Source: Rhizobium sp. RM (lineage in GTDB: Bacteria; Pseudomonadota; Alphaproteobacteria; Rhizobiales; Rhizobiaceae). Taken from it: a DNA stretch of 64,000 nt. Positions 33,709-41,925 of this stretch are shown here, one piece after another (the stretch's first letter is position 1; each line of letters opens with the position of its first letter). Both the position numbers and the translations under genes were made by a program. Below the pieces are notes generated by a model, which worked only from the letters and a program-made list of their open reading frames with translations, did no database searches and was not told where the DNA came from. Location of the stretch: assembly GCF_013390595.1 (NCBI RefSeq), contig NZ_JACAWV010000024.1, positions 122,304 through 186,303 of the forward strand. The letters run 5' to 3'.

Positions 33709-34303
33709 CAAAGCGTTCCTCCACATTTTTCGAGTCCGAAACCATTCTGTTCGATGCGTTGGCGTTCGAAGGCGCTTGCCCCGATAGATCATCCCCCGCC
33801 TCGGCTTTCGCAAATTTAGAAGGACCATGCGGCGTCGATGCAGTCAAAAATCTGCTTGCTGCAAGCCCCGCGATCGCGGCAAGACCAAGAAAGGCGAGCG
33901 GCTGCTTACGGCCAAAATCCTCGGCGATCCCTGCAATTTCGCCTAGGCTACGACCCTCAATGTCGTCGGAAAACGACTTCGCCGACGCTCCAATGCTCCT
34001 GGCAAGCTTCCCTAAATCGCGATCGTCACCGATTTCGAGTTCGTCCGCGACTTTGCTGACTGCGAGGGCGATTCCACTAACCTTTCCCGCGATAAAGTTT
34101 TTTTTGCCATCAATGACCTCTTGGACCTGCTCGGAAGCGTCCGAGAGTTCGTTTTGGACGAACTTTGAAGCAGAGCGAACGTCATCGGAAAGCTTCTGTT
34201 TGATCTCGCTCGTACTTGCTTTTTCGGCAGTACTCTCACCAGCGCTTGACTGGCCGGCACCAAGGCCGGGCATGGCTCGGATGCCCTGATCACTGTCTGT
34301 CAT
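33701..34303 (-). CDS. helical single-pass membrane stress protein
   Basis: A 200-residue protein: a polar, helical N-terminal part (EIKQKLSDDVRSASKFVQNE, SEQVQEVIDGKKNFIAGKV) with apolipoprotein/LEA-like spacing, then a membrane segment (PLAFLGLAAIAGLAASRFL, about 135-153) and a disordered tail. It resembles proteins annotated as nutrient deprivation-induced in rhizobia. It is the first gene of a three-gene operon of membrane-remodelling type; the EcfG-type promoter lies 47-71 bases upstream. Exact function unknown. Confidence 0.7.
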   Translation of the reverse strand: MTDSDQGIRAMPGLGAGQSSAGESTAEKASTSEIKQKLSDDVRSASKFVQNELSDASEQVQEVIDGKKNFIAGKVSGIALAVSKVADELEIGDDRDLGKLARSIGASAKSFSDDIEGRSLGEIAGIAEDFGRKQPLAFLGLAAIAGLAASRFLTASTPHGPSKFAKAEAGDDLSGQAPSNANASNRMVSDSKNVEERFDG

Positions 34304-34349
34304 GAAACTCTCCCATAGACGGATGATCGATATCTTTTTACCGGCCCCA

Positions 34350-34374
34350 AACCGGGCTCGCTGAGATTTGTTCC
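34350..34374 (-). promoter_or_regulatory. EcfG-type promoter of the three-gene membrane operon
   Basis: On the minus strand: GGAAC (34370-34374), 16 bases, GGTT (34350-34353), upstream of ATG 34303. Confidence 0.7.
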
Positions 34375-34975
34375 AAAGATCGCCGCTCCCACAAATCCAA
34401 CTTGTCGAAGAATGCTTGATGAGCTCGAATCTGCGTCACTACGAACAAAGTTGTCGGCTTGATTTCGCCTTCAGCTCTTATGCCGAGATTGATGTTTGGC
34501 TACGAACCGATCGGAGCACGCCGAACTAAGAAGGTCGGCTGGAACGCGCTACAGCCGGTCTTTAGGATTTTCAGCTCGACGATTTACGGCGCGACCAACT
34601 TTGTCGAGTATACCGGACATTTCATGTGCCACAGTCGACACTGATGTCAGGTTTTGTTCGTGTCACTTCGCGATCAGTTGCCTCTTGATCTGGCTGTTTT
34701 GCCTGCCAGCCTGGGTGGGGGCTTCCTGCATCGAACTATACCGAGGCCGATGCAAGGCAAGCGGACGGGTTCATTAAGGTCCCATCGGGCGGCATGAGAT
34801 TGAAAGCGCTACAACGATGTTGAGGAGTTAGAATAGCTACACCGCGTCGTATCGTGGCCCCGAATTGAACACGATGAAGCGGTTTTAGTCGGGAGCGGCA
34901 AGACGCGCTAGCAGTTGTCTCACGATATCAGTCCTGTACAATATTAAGCAAAGCCGGTCCGAGTTACCTCCGCAT
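34375..34975. other. gene-less stretch
   Basis: About 600 bases with several short frames (for example 34459-34644) but no ribosome binding site, family motif or repeat that I could support. Confidence 0.4.
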
Positions 34976-35262
34976 ATGGCAATTTCTTTTCGGGGCATAC
35001 CTCGTCCGGAGAACGAACAGCGCCCGCGTCGCCAAAATCGCTAAACAGCCGTGATTTGGCTAACAGAAATATCCGCTGAGACCTCGAGCTCGCCTTCAAG
35101 GGGGGCGTCCACGCGATGTCCCCGCCCGACACCCGCCCCTGTAGTATTTCTATCGGAAGCGGATCGAAGAAAGATGTCAGGGGGCGAAATCTTGTACGGT
35201 TGAACAAGATGTTCAACAGCGAGATCCGCAGCCTCTCGTGTTTGGAAAGTGGCGCGGAATCA
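34976..35262 (-). pseudogene. decayed copy of the 97-residue protein at 49932-50225
   Basis: The DNA is closely similar to the intact gene over almost its whole length (shared runs such as ATCTCGCTGTTGAACATCTT and GTGTCGGGCGGGGAC), but small insertions and deletions break the frame several times and the start codon is lost. The similarity continues to the region coding the C-terminal GAVRVSGR-like end. A clear dead duplicate. Confidence 0.8.
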
Positions 35263-35274
35263 CGAAACAGCGCG

Positions 35275-35605
35275 CAGTAAAAGAGCGTGGTTTGCGGAAG
35301 CCGCTCGCAATGCCCGGATTCCCGATGAGGCGCTCTGCGAGGCAATCGAACAAGTAACGGATCTGCGCGGGGGCGTATTCAAGAAACGTCTCAACGATAA
35401 TGTGTACCGCTAGATCATATTGGCCAAGACCGGGAGACCTGGGTATTCGCCTAACTACTTGCGAAAAAAGACCGAGCGAACTTTGATGACGATGAACTGG
35501 GCGCTTTCCGCAAACTTGCGGACGTGTACCGGCGAAAGTGCCAATCCGATCCTGAGACGGAAATCGTCTCAGGCGCACTTATGGAGATTTGCAATGGCAA
35601 CGAAT
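35275..35605 (+). pseudogene. higB: broken HigB-type (RelE-like) toxin gene
   Basis: The frame reads AWFAEAARNARIPDEALCEA, GGVFKKRLNDNVYR, then a TAG where a Ser is expected, IILAKTGR, then a shift into AKKDRANFDDDELGAFRKLA and EIVSGALMEICNGN. The order matches HigB toxins of the PF06296 type. With a nonsense codon at least one frameshift and another stop it cannot be made. Confidence 0.7.
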
Positions 35606-35920
35606 CGTAGGTTCAAGAGTGATGCGAAGCGATTCACAGCGCGGTTAAAGGCATGTGTACCATTGGCACCATCAACACAGAAACCATGCAGGCGTTCGAC
35701 GATACGTTTCTCGCCGCACCAGTCGCTCTCAAAACGGAGGACCCTCAAAGCGCTACGAGAACGCGACCGCGTAAGTCAGCCTTTCTTTGCGCCTTATCTC
35801 AGCACAATCGATTCCGTCATTCGAAATGGGAGACCGGTGCTGAGCGACCCAGTGGCCCTGCGATGGCGCTTTACCGCTATAATTTTCGTGCGCTCACGGC
35901 TGCATAAACAGTTTGGGTCC
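35600..35920 (+). pseudogene. higA: broken HigA-type antitoxin gene
   Basis: Follows the broken toxin, as in higBA order. Pieces: INTETMQAFDDTFLAAPVAL in one frame, then LKALRERDRVSQPFFAPYLS of the helix-turn-helix in another, then KWETGAERPSGPAM back in the first. The pieces fit an XRE-type HigA, but the frame is broken twice, so both partners of this module are dead. Confidence 0.7.
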
Positions 35921-36004
35921 TAAGCTCGCCATCATTTAAGCGTGCGCTCTGGATCACAAACTCATCGGCCGGGTGGTGGACTAATGCTGTTGAAGAGTAC
36001 CTGA

Positions 36005-36451
36005 TCACGTTTCCCGAGGAATTATGCTGACAGCGCCATCCGCCTCGAGTACAGCTGACTTGATTTGATCCAGTCGTCCCAGTCCCTGCTCGACCCTTGC
36101 AGTAGTTAGCACGTCCTCCAGGCTCACCCGTGCTCGGGTGAATGCTCTGAGATCCGGTTTCCCGTCGGAAATAAGCACGGTTGGCGTACCGTCGATGATC
36201 CTTCCGATCCTAGGCGCCCACTGCTTAACATAGGAAAGCCCGATGTCGAGGCTGAACAGCACGATGATCAGAAGAGCAGCATTGATGAGGGAAAAATCGT
36301 CGCCAAGCAATGCCTGTTGAGTGGTCTCGGCGATGATGAGCAGAAGGACCAGATCAAACGGTGTCATCTGAGCGACTGTACGCCGGCCGGAAAGCCGCAG
36401 TGCTATCAGAAGAACGAAATAGATCGCGGCGCCGCGGATAACAGATTCCAT
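36005..36451 (-). CDS. DUF421 (YetF-like) membrane protein
   Basis: A 148-residue protein of the DUF421 family: membrane helices in the first 75 residues (AAIYFVLLIALRLSGRRTVA, MTPFDLVLLLIIAETTQQAL, a third around AALLIIVLFSLDIGLSYV) and a small cytoplasmic domain with the family motif GTPTVLISDGKPDLRAF. YetF proteins are spore/stress membrane proteins of unknown activity. GAGGG precedes the ATG. It is last in a run behind the SMP-30 gene and the 170-residue protein, with 7 bases between. Confidence 0.85.
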   Translation of the reverse strand: MESVIRGAAIYFVLLIALRLSGRRTVAQMTPFDLVLLLIIAETTQQALLGDDFSLINAALLIIVLFSLDIGLSYVKQWAPRIGRIIDGTPTVLISDGKPDLRAFTRARVSLEDVLTTARVEQGLGRLDQIKSAVLEADGAVSIIPRET

Positions 36452-36458
36452 AATACCC

Positions 36459-36971
36459 TCACGGAAAGATGAAGCTGAACAGCGAGATCAGCTCGTCATC
36501 GACCATAACATCGAAGTTTGCCGGTCCAGCAGCTTGCGCTCTTATATGTAGTGTCACGACGCCGCCGTTTCTGGCAGGACTATCGAAGAACAAACGCTGT
36601 CCATTGGCTTCAATGGTCGTTCGCGTCGGCAAAGGTTGGATATCCTCGACCTGGAACACCTCGGCAAAGGCATTCGAGAGCAAAAGCGATCGCTCATTTG
36701 AAGTCGAATCCGGTTTGAACCGGATAGCCATCTCGTCGGTCCCTTCCCAGCGACCGATGCGCGGATGCTCCAAAATTGCACTTTCCAGTTCGGAAACCTG
36801 CGTGGCGAGCGGACCGCCAGAACCAAACACTCCGAGCAACGCGGCAAGGATAATGACTGCGAAGACGCCCCATGAGAACCGCTCGATGGCCCAAAACCGC
36901 TCCTGAAACCTGCGATGTTCCTCCAATTGCAGGCCATCCTCCCGGACTGCTGGCTTTTCCAACGAACTCAT
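36459..36971 (-). CDS. membrane-anchored protein of unknown function
   Basis: A 170-residue protein with a polar start (MSSLEKPAVREDGLQLEEHR), one membrane segment (WGVFAVIILAALLGVFGSGG, about 34-53) and a C-terminal domain of about 110 residues with several beta strands (EMAIRFKPDS, GVVTLHIRAQAAGPANFDVM). I do not recognise the family, but a broken copy lies at 13397-13647. GGGAG precedes the ATG. Position between SMP-30 and DUF421 genes suggests one operon; the C-terminal domain is probably outside the cytoplasm. Confidence 0.7.
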   Translation of the reverse strand: MSSLEKPAVREDGLQLEEHRRFQERFWAIERFSWGVFAVIILAALLGVFGSGGPLATQVSELESAILEHPRIGRWEGTDEMAIRFKPDSTSNERSLLLSNAFAEVFQVEDIQPLPTRTTIEANGQRLFFDSPARNGGVVTLHIRAQAAGPANFDVMVDDELISLFSFIFP

Positions 36972-36992
36972 GTTTGGGCTCCCGTTGCGCGT

Positions 36993-37832
36993 TTATCCAT
37001 CCAGCTCAACCTTGAACACGTGCCCCGACAAGGGCGCGGCACTGAGTTCCTCGTAGGTCATCCCTTCAAAAGCTGTTGTGACGAACAGCGTTTTCCCCAT
37101 CGAGCCACCAACGCAGCAGCTCGTCACGTTTGGCACGGGCACATCGATCTGGCTTACGACGTCACCGCGCATTGAGGCGATATCAACTCGAGAGCCGCCA
37201 TAAATCGCGGCATAGAGGTTGCCCAGCCTATCGACTTCAAGACCATCCGGACTCCCGCTTTCGATTTTGGCAAATACCCGCTTTTTCGAAATTGCACCTG
37301 CTGCTTTATCGTGATCGTACACCCAGACAGTGTTGCGACCCGTATCAGCATGGAACATCAATTCGCCGTCCGCGCTCCAGGCCTTGCCGTTCGCATTGGT
37401 ATAGCCGCCTTCGATTTGAACCAGCTGCCCGTCCTGCAGCTGGTAAAGCGCAGCTGTTTCCGATGGCTCGGCGGCGGTATTGATCGTCCCGACCCAGAGG
37501 CGACCGGCTGGGTCCCGCTTTCCATCATTGAGCCGATGCTCGGCGGGCAGGTCGAGCAAAGCCACCGGTCGCTCCTCTCCCGTCTCGCAATCGAAGAGGT
37601 AGACCCCATTGCTGAGGCCGATCAGCAAAAGCCCATCAGGTCGGGGAAAAACAAAGCTGACTTCCTTTGAGGTCGACCACGATTGGTGATCTTTCCTTTC
37701 GGGATCATAACGGTGGATCCGCTTCCCGACGATATCGACCCACCAGAGAAATGAGGTCGCATCATCCCAGTAGATGCCCTCACCGAGTCTCGAGGCCGGG
37801 ATATTGGTGTCGAGCCGAACTGCCTTGTTCAT
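36993..37832 (-). CDS. SMP-30/gluconolactonase family protein
   Basis: A 279-residue six-bladed beta-propeller that would hydrolyse a sugar lactone. Seen: the metal-binding Glu in SRLGEGIYWDD, PDGLLLIGLSNGVYLFD, EHRLNDGKRDPAGRLWVGT with the conserved Asn/Asp, YTNANGKAWSADGELMFHAD, and SGSPDGLEVDRLGNLYAA with the metal-binding Asp. ATG 37832 matches the family start, although no clear ribosome binding site is visible. In the same window an aldose dehydrogenase (17679-19487) could make lactones, though it should act in the periplasm and this protein has no signal peptide. It lies about 100 bases behind the 119-residue EcfG-driven gene. Confidence 0.88.
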   Translation of the reverse strand: MNKAVRLDTNIPASRLGEGIYWDDATSFLWWVDIVGKRIHRYDPERKDHQSWSTSKEVSFVFPRPDGLLLIGLSNGVYLFDCETGEERPVALLDLPAEHRLNDGKRDPAGRLWVGTINTAAEPSETAALYQLQDGQLVQIEGGYTNANGKAWSADGELMFHADTGRNTVWVYDHDKAAGAISKKRVFAKIESGSPDGLEVDRLGNLYAAIYGGSRVDIASMRGDVVSQIDVPVPNVTSCCVGGSMGKTLFVTTAFEGMTYEELSAAPLSGHVFKVELDG

Positions 37833-37932
37833 GTGTGTGGGACCGGCAAGGGGGCTGAAAAGTTTTGAAGGTCGAACTGATGGGCAGAAACCATACTGAT
37901 TTCTCCTTTTATCGGAAACCGATATGAGTGGC

Positions 37933-38292
37933 CTAGAAACCCTTGGCGAGCTGGGTCGCAATGAGCGACACGGCTGCTGCGCCCGGCGCTCCGAGCCTCA
38001 GGTTCTGCACAAGCCTGCCAAGAACGAAGGTGGTACCGACTGTAACGGCGATGCGGAGCCACGGTCGATCCGCGGTGGTTGGCTCGGGATTACGGTCTCT
38101 ATGCGCGCGAATGGCTGCGAGCTGCCGACGCAGCTCTGAAATCTCTTCTCGGATGGCAGCCAGCTCGTCATGATAATCACCCTGGGCAGTTTGGATACCG
38201 GCATCGTCTTCCGTCGGTTCGTCTTCAAGTCCTGCCAGATGCTCTTGAAGCTGAGCTGTATTGTCGAAGCCTCTCGCCCTGATGTTTGTCAT
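37933..38292 (-). CDS. coiled-coil membrane protein of unknown function
   Basis: A 119-residue protein: acidic first third, a coiled-coil-like stretch (ELAAIREEISELRRQLAAIR, about 44-63), then a hydrophobic end (IAVTVGTTFVLGRLVQNLRL and AAAVSLIATQLAKGF) that could insert in the membrane. No family recognised. GAGGGAAG precedes the ATG. An EcfG-type promoter lies 124-148 bases upstream, so the 5' leader would be about 115 bases. The SMP-30 gene follows and may be co-transcribed. Confidence 0.65.
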   Translation of the reverse strand: MTNIRARGFDNTAQLQEHLAGLEDEPTEDDAGIQTAQGDYHDELAAIREEISELRRQLAAIRAHRDRNPEPTTADRPWLRIAVTVGTTFVLGRLVQNLRLGAPGAAAVSLIATQLAKGF

Positions 38293-38415
38293 AACTTCCC
38301 TCGCGATTATGATATTCAGCCCACGGCAAAAGCGTCACCAAAATGGCGGGGCGGCCGTGAGCGGCAGCCATTAATCGGTCGCGGTACTCCGCAGTCCGAA
38401 ACCTACAAAAAATGA

Positions 38416-38440
38416 AACCGTTTCATATACAAGAAGTTCC
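38416..38440 (-). promoter_or_regulatory. EcfG-type promoter of the 119-residue gene
   Basis: On the minus strand: GGAAC (38436-38440), 16 bases, GGTT (38416-38419). It is further from its gene (ATG 38292) than the other copies. Confidence 0.55.
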
Positions 38441-38684
38441 CGGGATTCCGATCATTCGGCAAACGATTTTGGACTGTACCCAGCATTGAGCCAGAAGGCA
38501 GATCATTCTGAAGGGATGGGAAAAGACGTTTTCGCGAAACATCGGAGGAGCGATCTATATGGGGCCGGGCTTCTCCATCGTCAACTCTAAGCAAAGTTTT
38601 CATCTGGGAACGGCAGGCTTTTGCGCCCGTCTTCTCTGACTTTTGAGGTTTAGGTCTTCGTGATCAGCTTTGGATGTGCCGCGA

Positions 38685-39275
38685 TCACCAATCCTGCACC
38701 TCCGACAGGAAGTCCTCGGTCTTCATAAGGTCGAGCTGGACAGAGAAGCGGCCGCCGAGCAGATCAACGGCGGCGTCGTGTGTTTCGTCAGCGCCACTAC
38801 AGACGGCGTCGCTGAGCATGATCACGTGAAAACCCCGGTCGATGGCGCCAAGCACGGTCGCAAGCACACAGACGTCGGTCTCACCGCCAGTGACGACCAC
38901 GGTCTTAACCACCTCGCACTTGAGGCAAGACGACAGCCTACCATCTACCCACGGCGAATAGGTCAGTTTGTCGAAAATGCGAGCGGGAGGAACGACGGCT
39001 TGCAGAGATGGAGTAAGCTCGAACAGGTCTCTCGGGAGATGTTCGCCAGTCATCATCCACCATTTGCGGTAGTATTCCTTCCAGCCGCCGACCGCCTCCT
39101 CAGCTTGGACCGGCGTCATAAAACGGGTGAATATCGTACGCTCCGCATGCCGACATGAAACTTCCTCAAGCTGCGGCAATACACGAGACATCCAAGGCAC
39201 ATGCCAAGGCGTGTCTTCAGCAAACATTCGCTGCGCATCCACGCAGATATGACGCCAGTTGCCGATGTCCCTCAT
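38685..39275 (-). CDS. isochorismatase-like cysteine hydrolase
   Basis: A 196-residue member of the isochorismatase/nicotinamidase fold with its triad in place: Asp in HICVDAQRMF, Lys in IFDKLTYSPW, and Cys in GGETDVCVLATVLGAIDRG. Substrates in the family include nicotinamide, isochorismate, biuret and N-carbamoyl compounds; which one applies cannot be read here. GGAACGGAAG precedes ATG 39275 and an EcfG-type promoter lies 24-48 bases upstream. It stands just behind the remains of an NAD synthase gene on the same strand, which makes a nicotinamide-related substrate a fair guess. Confidence 0.85.
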   Translation of the reverse strand: MRDIGNWRHICVDAQRMFAEDTPWHVPWMSRVLPQLEEVSCRHAERTIFTRFMTPVQAEEAVGGWKEYYRKWWMMTGEHLPRDLFELTPSLQAVVPPARIFDKLTYSPWVDGRLSSCLKCEVVKTVVVTGGETDVCVLATVLGAIDRGFHVIMLSDAVCSGADETHDAAVDLLGGRFSVQLDLMKTEDFLSEVQDW

Positions 39276-39298
39276 CTTCCGTTCCCTTAAAACCGACG

Positions 39299-39323
39299 AA
39301 CTTACGGGAAGATCTGAAGTTCC
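39299..39323 (-). promoter_or_regulatory. EcfG-type promoter of the isochorismatase-like gene
   Basis: On the minus strand: GGAAC (39319-39323), 16 bases, AGTT (39299-39302), upstream of ATG 39275. Confidence 0.65.
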
Positions 39324-39349
39324 CCGTTAGTCACGAACATTCTCGTTCA

Positions 39350-39840
39350 GCTCCTTAAGCACGCCAGTCTCCTCGAGGCGAAAGCGACCCCTCCCGAGTT
39401 CACCTTCGGCCCGTTCGGTGATGCGGATCGCTGAACTGACTGGTGGTGAAGAAGCGATCCAGGAAGTGCTCAAGCCAGCGTTTGATGACAGGCAGGTCGA
39501 ACTCACGCTTCTCCGCCTCAGGAAAATGGCTCGGCCATATCCCGCTCTTGCGGGAGTTCCACGCAGCGTAGGCCAAATAAGCTACCTTTGAAGGCTTCAG
39601 ACCAAACCGTGTGATGTAGAACAGAAAGAAATCGTGCAAATCATAGGGGCCGATCTCGTCTTCCGTGCTCTGGATAGTGCCCTGATCATCGGCCGGGACA
39701 AGTTCCGGCGAGATCACCGTGTCCAGAATGTTTTCGAGGGTTTCATCGGTTTCATCATCAAAAAGCTCGGACTCTATCATTCAGCGGACAATATGCTGGA
39801 TCAGCGTCTTGGATACCGATGCGTTGCATTGTAGTGACTC
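39350..39840 (-). pseudogene. nadE: C-terminal remnant of glutamine-dependent NAD synthase
   Basis: The longest frame (39400-39780) reads ILDTVISPELVPADDQG, EDEIGPYDLHDFFLFYITRF, LPVIKRWLEHFLDRFFTTSQ, the C-terminal end of long-form NadE. Upstream the same frame continues (SVSKTLIQHIVR) through a TGA where Trp is expected. Downstream a one-base deletion shifts the frame; RSASPNGPKVNSGG follows, then an extra G shifts it again into SLSPRGDW. The glutaminase domain and the ATP-binding core are missing. Confidence 0.8.
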
Positions 39841-40064
39841 ATCTGATCTCCGACGCCGTACGTCGATTTTCCGACATCATCAGTTTTTTCCTACCATTCC
39901 TGAGATAGCGGGACGGCTCCCAGCGACGTGGTAGCAAGCGGGGGGAACTCATGTGGGCGCGATCTCCGGCGCTACCAATATTCATCCACAGCGTAAAGTC
40001 GCGCACAAGGGAAGAGATTTGTCCGGCTTTCACCATCGCGGCTCTGCTTTGACCCGGCTTAGAA

Positions 40065-40349
40065 CTAGACTCCGTCCCGCTCCGCCATTTCGAGAGCCTC
40101 GCCGACTGTCCGCGCTACATCACCATATGGCGCCGTTCGACGAGCGATTTCGTCAAAGTCCTTGCGGTCGCGGGACTGCTTGAGGGGGCGGTCTTCCCAA
40201 CGGGCTATGACCTCGTCGAGATCGTCGAACGACAACTCCGTGCGACGCTTCTTGTCCCAACGAAGTTTTCCATGCTCGTCCTTGTAGGGGACGAAAATCC
40301 GTTTGCCGACATGACGGGTCCTCCAGTACACGAAATAGTCATACGTCAT
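40065..40349 (-). CDS. small protein of unknown function behind a broken fic gene
   Basis: A 94-residue, charged protein beginning MTYDYFVYWRTRHVGKRIFV with no membrane segment; no family recognised. Its ATG overlaps the end of the fic remnant by 11 bases, so it was the second gene of that operon and may have been a partner of the Fic protein. It is not clear what drives it now that the upstream frame is broken. Confidence 0.5.
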   Translation of the reverse strand: MTYDYFVYWRTRHVGKRIFVPYKDEHGKLRWDKKRRTELSFDDLDEVIARWEDRPLKQSRDRKDFDEIARRTAPYGDVARTVGEALEMAERDGV

Positions 40350-41565
40350 CGGGATAGAGACGAGGGAAAACGGTATCGAGCGCTTGGACTGGAAAGCGCA
40401 GCGACACAGGCCCCTTTTCGGTAACTGGCGCAAGCAGGCCCTCATCCGTCAGCGCCTTCAGAACACGCTGCGCCGATCGATCTGGCAGGTCAGTGATACG
40501 CGAAGCCTCTCTCCGTTCAAATTCTCCTCGCACAAGGGCTTCCTGAAGTGACGGCGCGCACTCGTCAGGCAAAGTTTCCTGACGAGCTGATCGAGACACA
40601 CGCGCAGAAACCAACTGGTGAGCAGTTCCAGTCCCTTGAGCGACAGGTTTCGCCGTCCATCGCGGTCGCCCTGACGTGGCTCGTCTGCCCAAGCCATATG
40701 CTGCTTATATTCGGCCCGTCCTTCAGGCCCCCCCCCGCTAGGCCTCGAGCCAAGCCGCGGGAAACTGACCAGAGACCATGAGCTCCCACTCCGGCCGCTT
40801 GTGCCATCGCATGACTCATCAAACGGCTAGCTCGGCCGTTGCCGTCTGCAAACGGATGCATGTAGTTGAAACGGTGATGCGCGGTCGCCATCGCAAAATG
40901 GCGGGCGCTACGGCTCCTCCCAACCGCCATCGCTTCTCCTGGAGCCGGCTGGAAGGCGAACCGCTGATGGAAGTAGGCCATGAAATCGGGCACGCGATCG
41001 CTCGCAGAAGGCAAATGCCTGCCGACCTCGACGTCCTGCTCCTCCCCTCGCCGCCATTCCCCGGGGGTCATAACGAAGCTGTGGTGGTTACCAACAATCG
41101 TCAGCATCTTTACTGTTGCGCCATCATAAAAGGCGGCGTGAAGGTAGCGGATGAATTCTAGCGATGCAGGATCAGGCAACGTCCCTGCCGCCTCTCGCTC
41201 GTCGATCTCCTGCTGAACACGATAGTGGGCGACGGCTTCGATCCTGAGTTCGCGCCGATCGTCCTCCGGCTTAATTCCCTGCAATGCCTGCTCGATCTCA
41301 CGTGGTCGGGTGTTGTGGCCTTCGATCAAATTACTATAGTAGGTGTTCATCATCCTGACGGTGCGGGCCAGTTGGGCTGCGGTTTCAGGATGGAGAGCCC
41401 GGCCAAGTCGTTCGGCCCTAGCGACGATCTCAAGCGAAAGGTCCAGCAGTTCGCCACTGGGATGCTCGATACGCGCCGATGCCGGTACATGCTTCTTCGA
41501 CAGCCATTTTGGCCGATCACATTTGGCCGATCTTTTGGCTGATGTTATCGTCAGTACTATAGCCC
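40339..41565 (-). pseudogene. Fic-family AMP-transferase gene with two frameshifts
   Basis: The frame is open from about 41565 (VPASARIEHPSGELLDLSLE, TYYSNLIEGHNTRPREIEQA with an inhibitory-helix-like SNLIEG) and carries the intact Fic motif in FNYMHPFADGNGRASRLMSH. After SRGLARGLAG it breaks at a run of nine G on the coding strand (bases 40728-40736); eight G would restore PEGRAEYKQHMAWADEPRQG. A second shift follows near 40560, before EALVRGEFERREASRITDLP and the winged-helix tail SLRFPVQALDTVFPRLYP. The start codon is unclear. Two lesions make this a pseudogene unless slippage repairs it. Confidence 0.75.
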
Positions 41566-41890
41566 GTCATTAAGACACGACCCACCCAATCACCAAAAAG
41601 AACTCAAGCAATGACACTCGGTTAGTCTTCCCTGGCAAACCTTTGCGAACTTGTGGCCTTTCCATTGCGATATTTATATTAGTTTACTCGCCTTGATGGG
41701 GGCCGAACCTTCGACCCGCAATGTCCAAACCAATCTAAAATTCACAGATCCCAAAATAACAGAAGTTAGTGGGCTGTTCACGTAGCGGCAGGCAATAACC
41801 TGGGATCAGGATCTGAGAGCCGCTGCCCATTCCCAGAGAATGCGAAACATTCAGCGATCGCGCTCATCAACCGCTGTTCTAAGGCTTTAT
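41566..41890. other. gene-less stretch between the fic remnant and htpG
   Basis: About 320 AT-richer bases. No gene, repeat or promoter that I can support, apart from the hairpin that follows the htpG gene. Confidence 0.4.
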
Positions 41891-41917
41891 GGCGAGGCAA
41901 CCGAAGACCGCCTCGCC
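41891..41917 (-). terminator. hairpin behind htpG
   Basis: On the minus strand GGCGAGGC and GCCTCGCC form a perfect 8-base-pair stem around an 11-base loop, eight bases after the htpG stop. The T-run is poor (ATAAAG follows), so it may end transcription weakly or protect the message end. Confidence 0.5.
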
Positions 41918-41925
41918 AAGACCTT

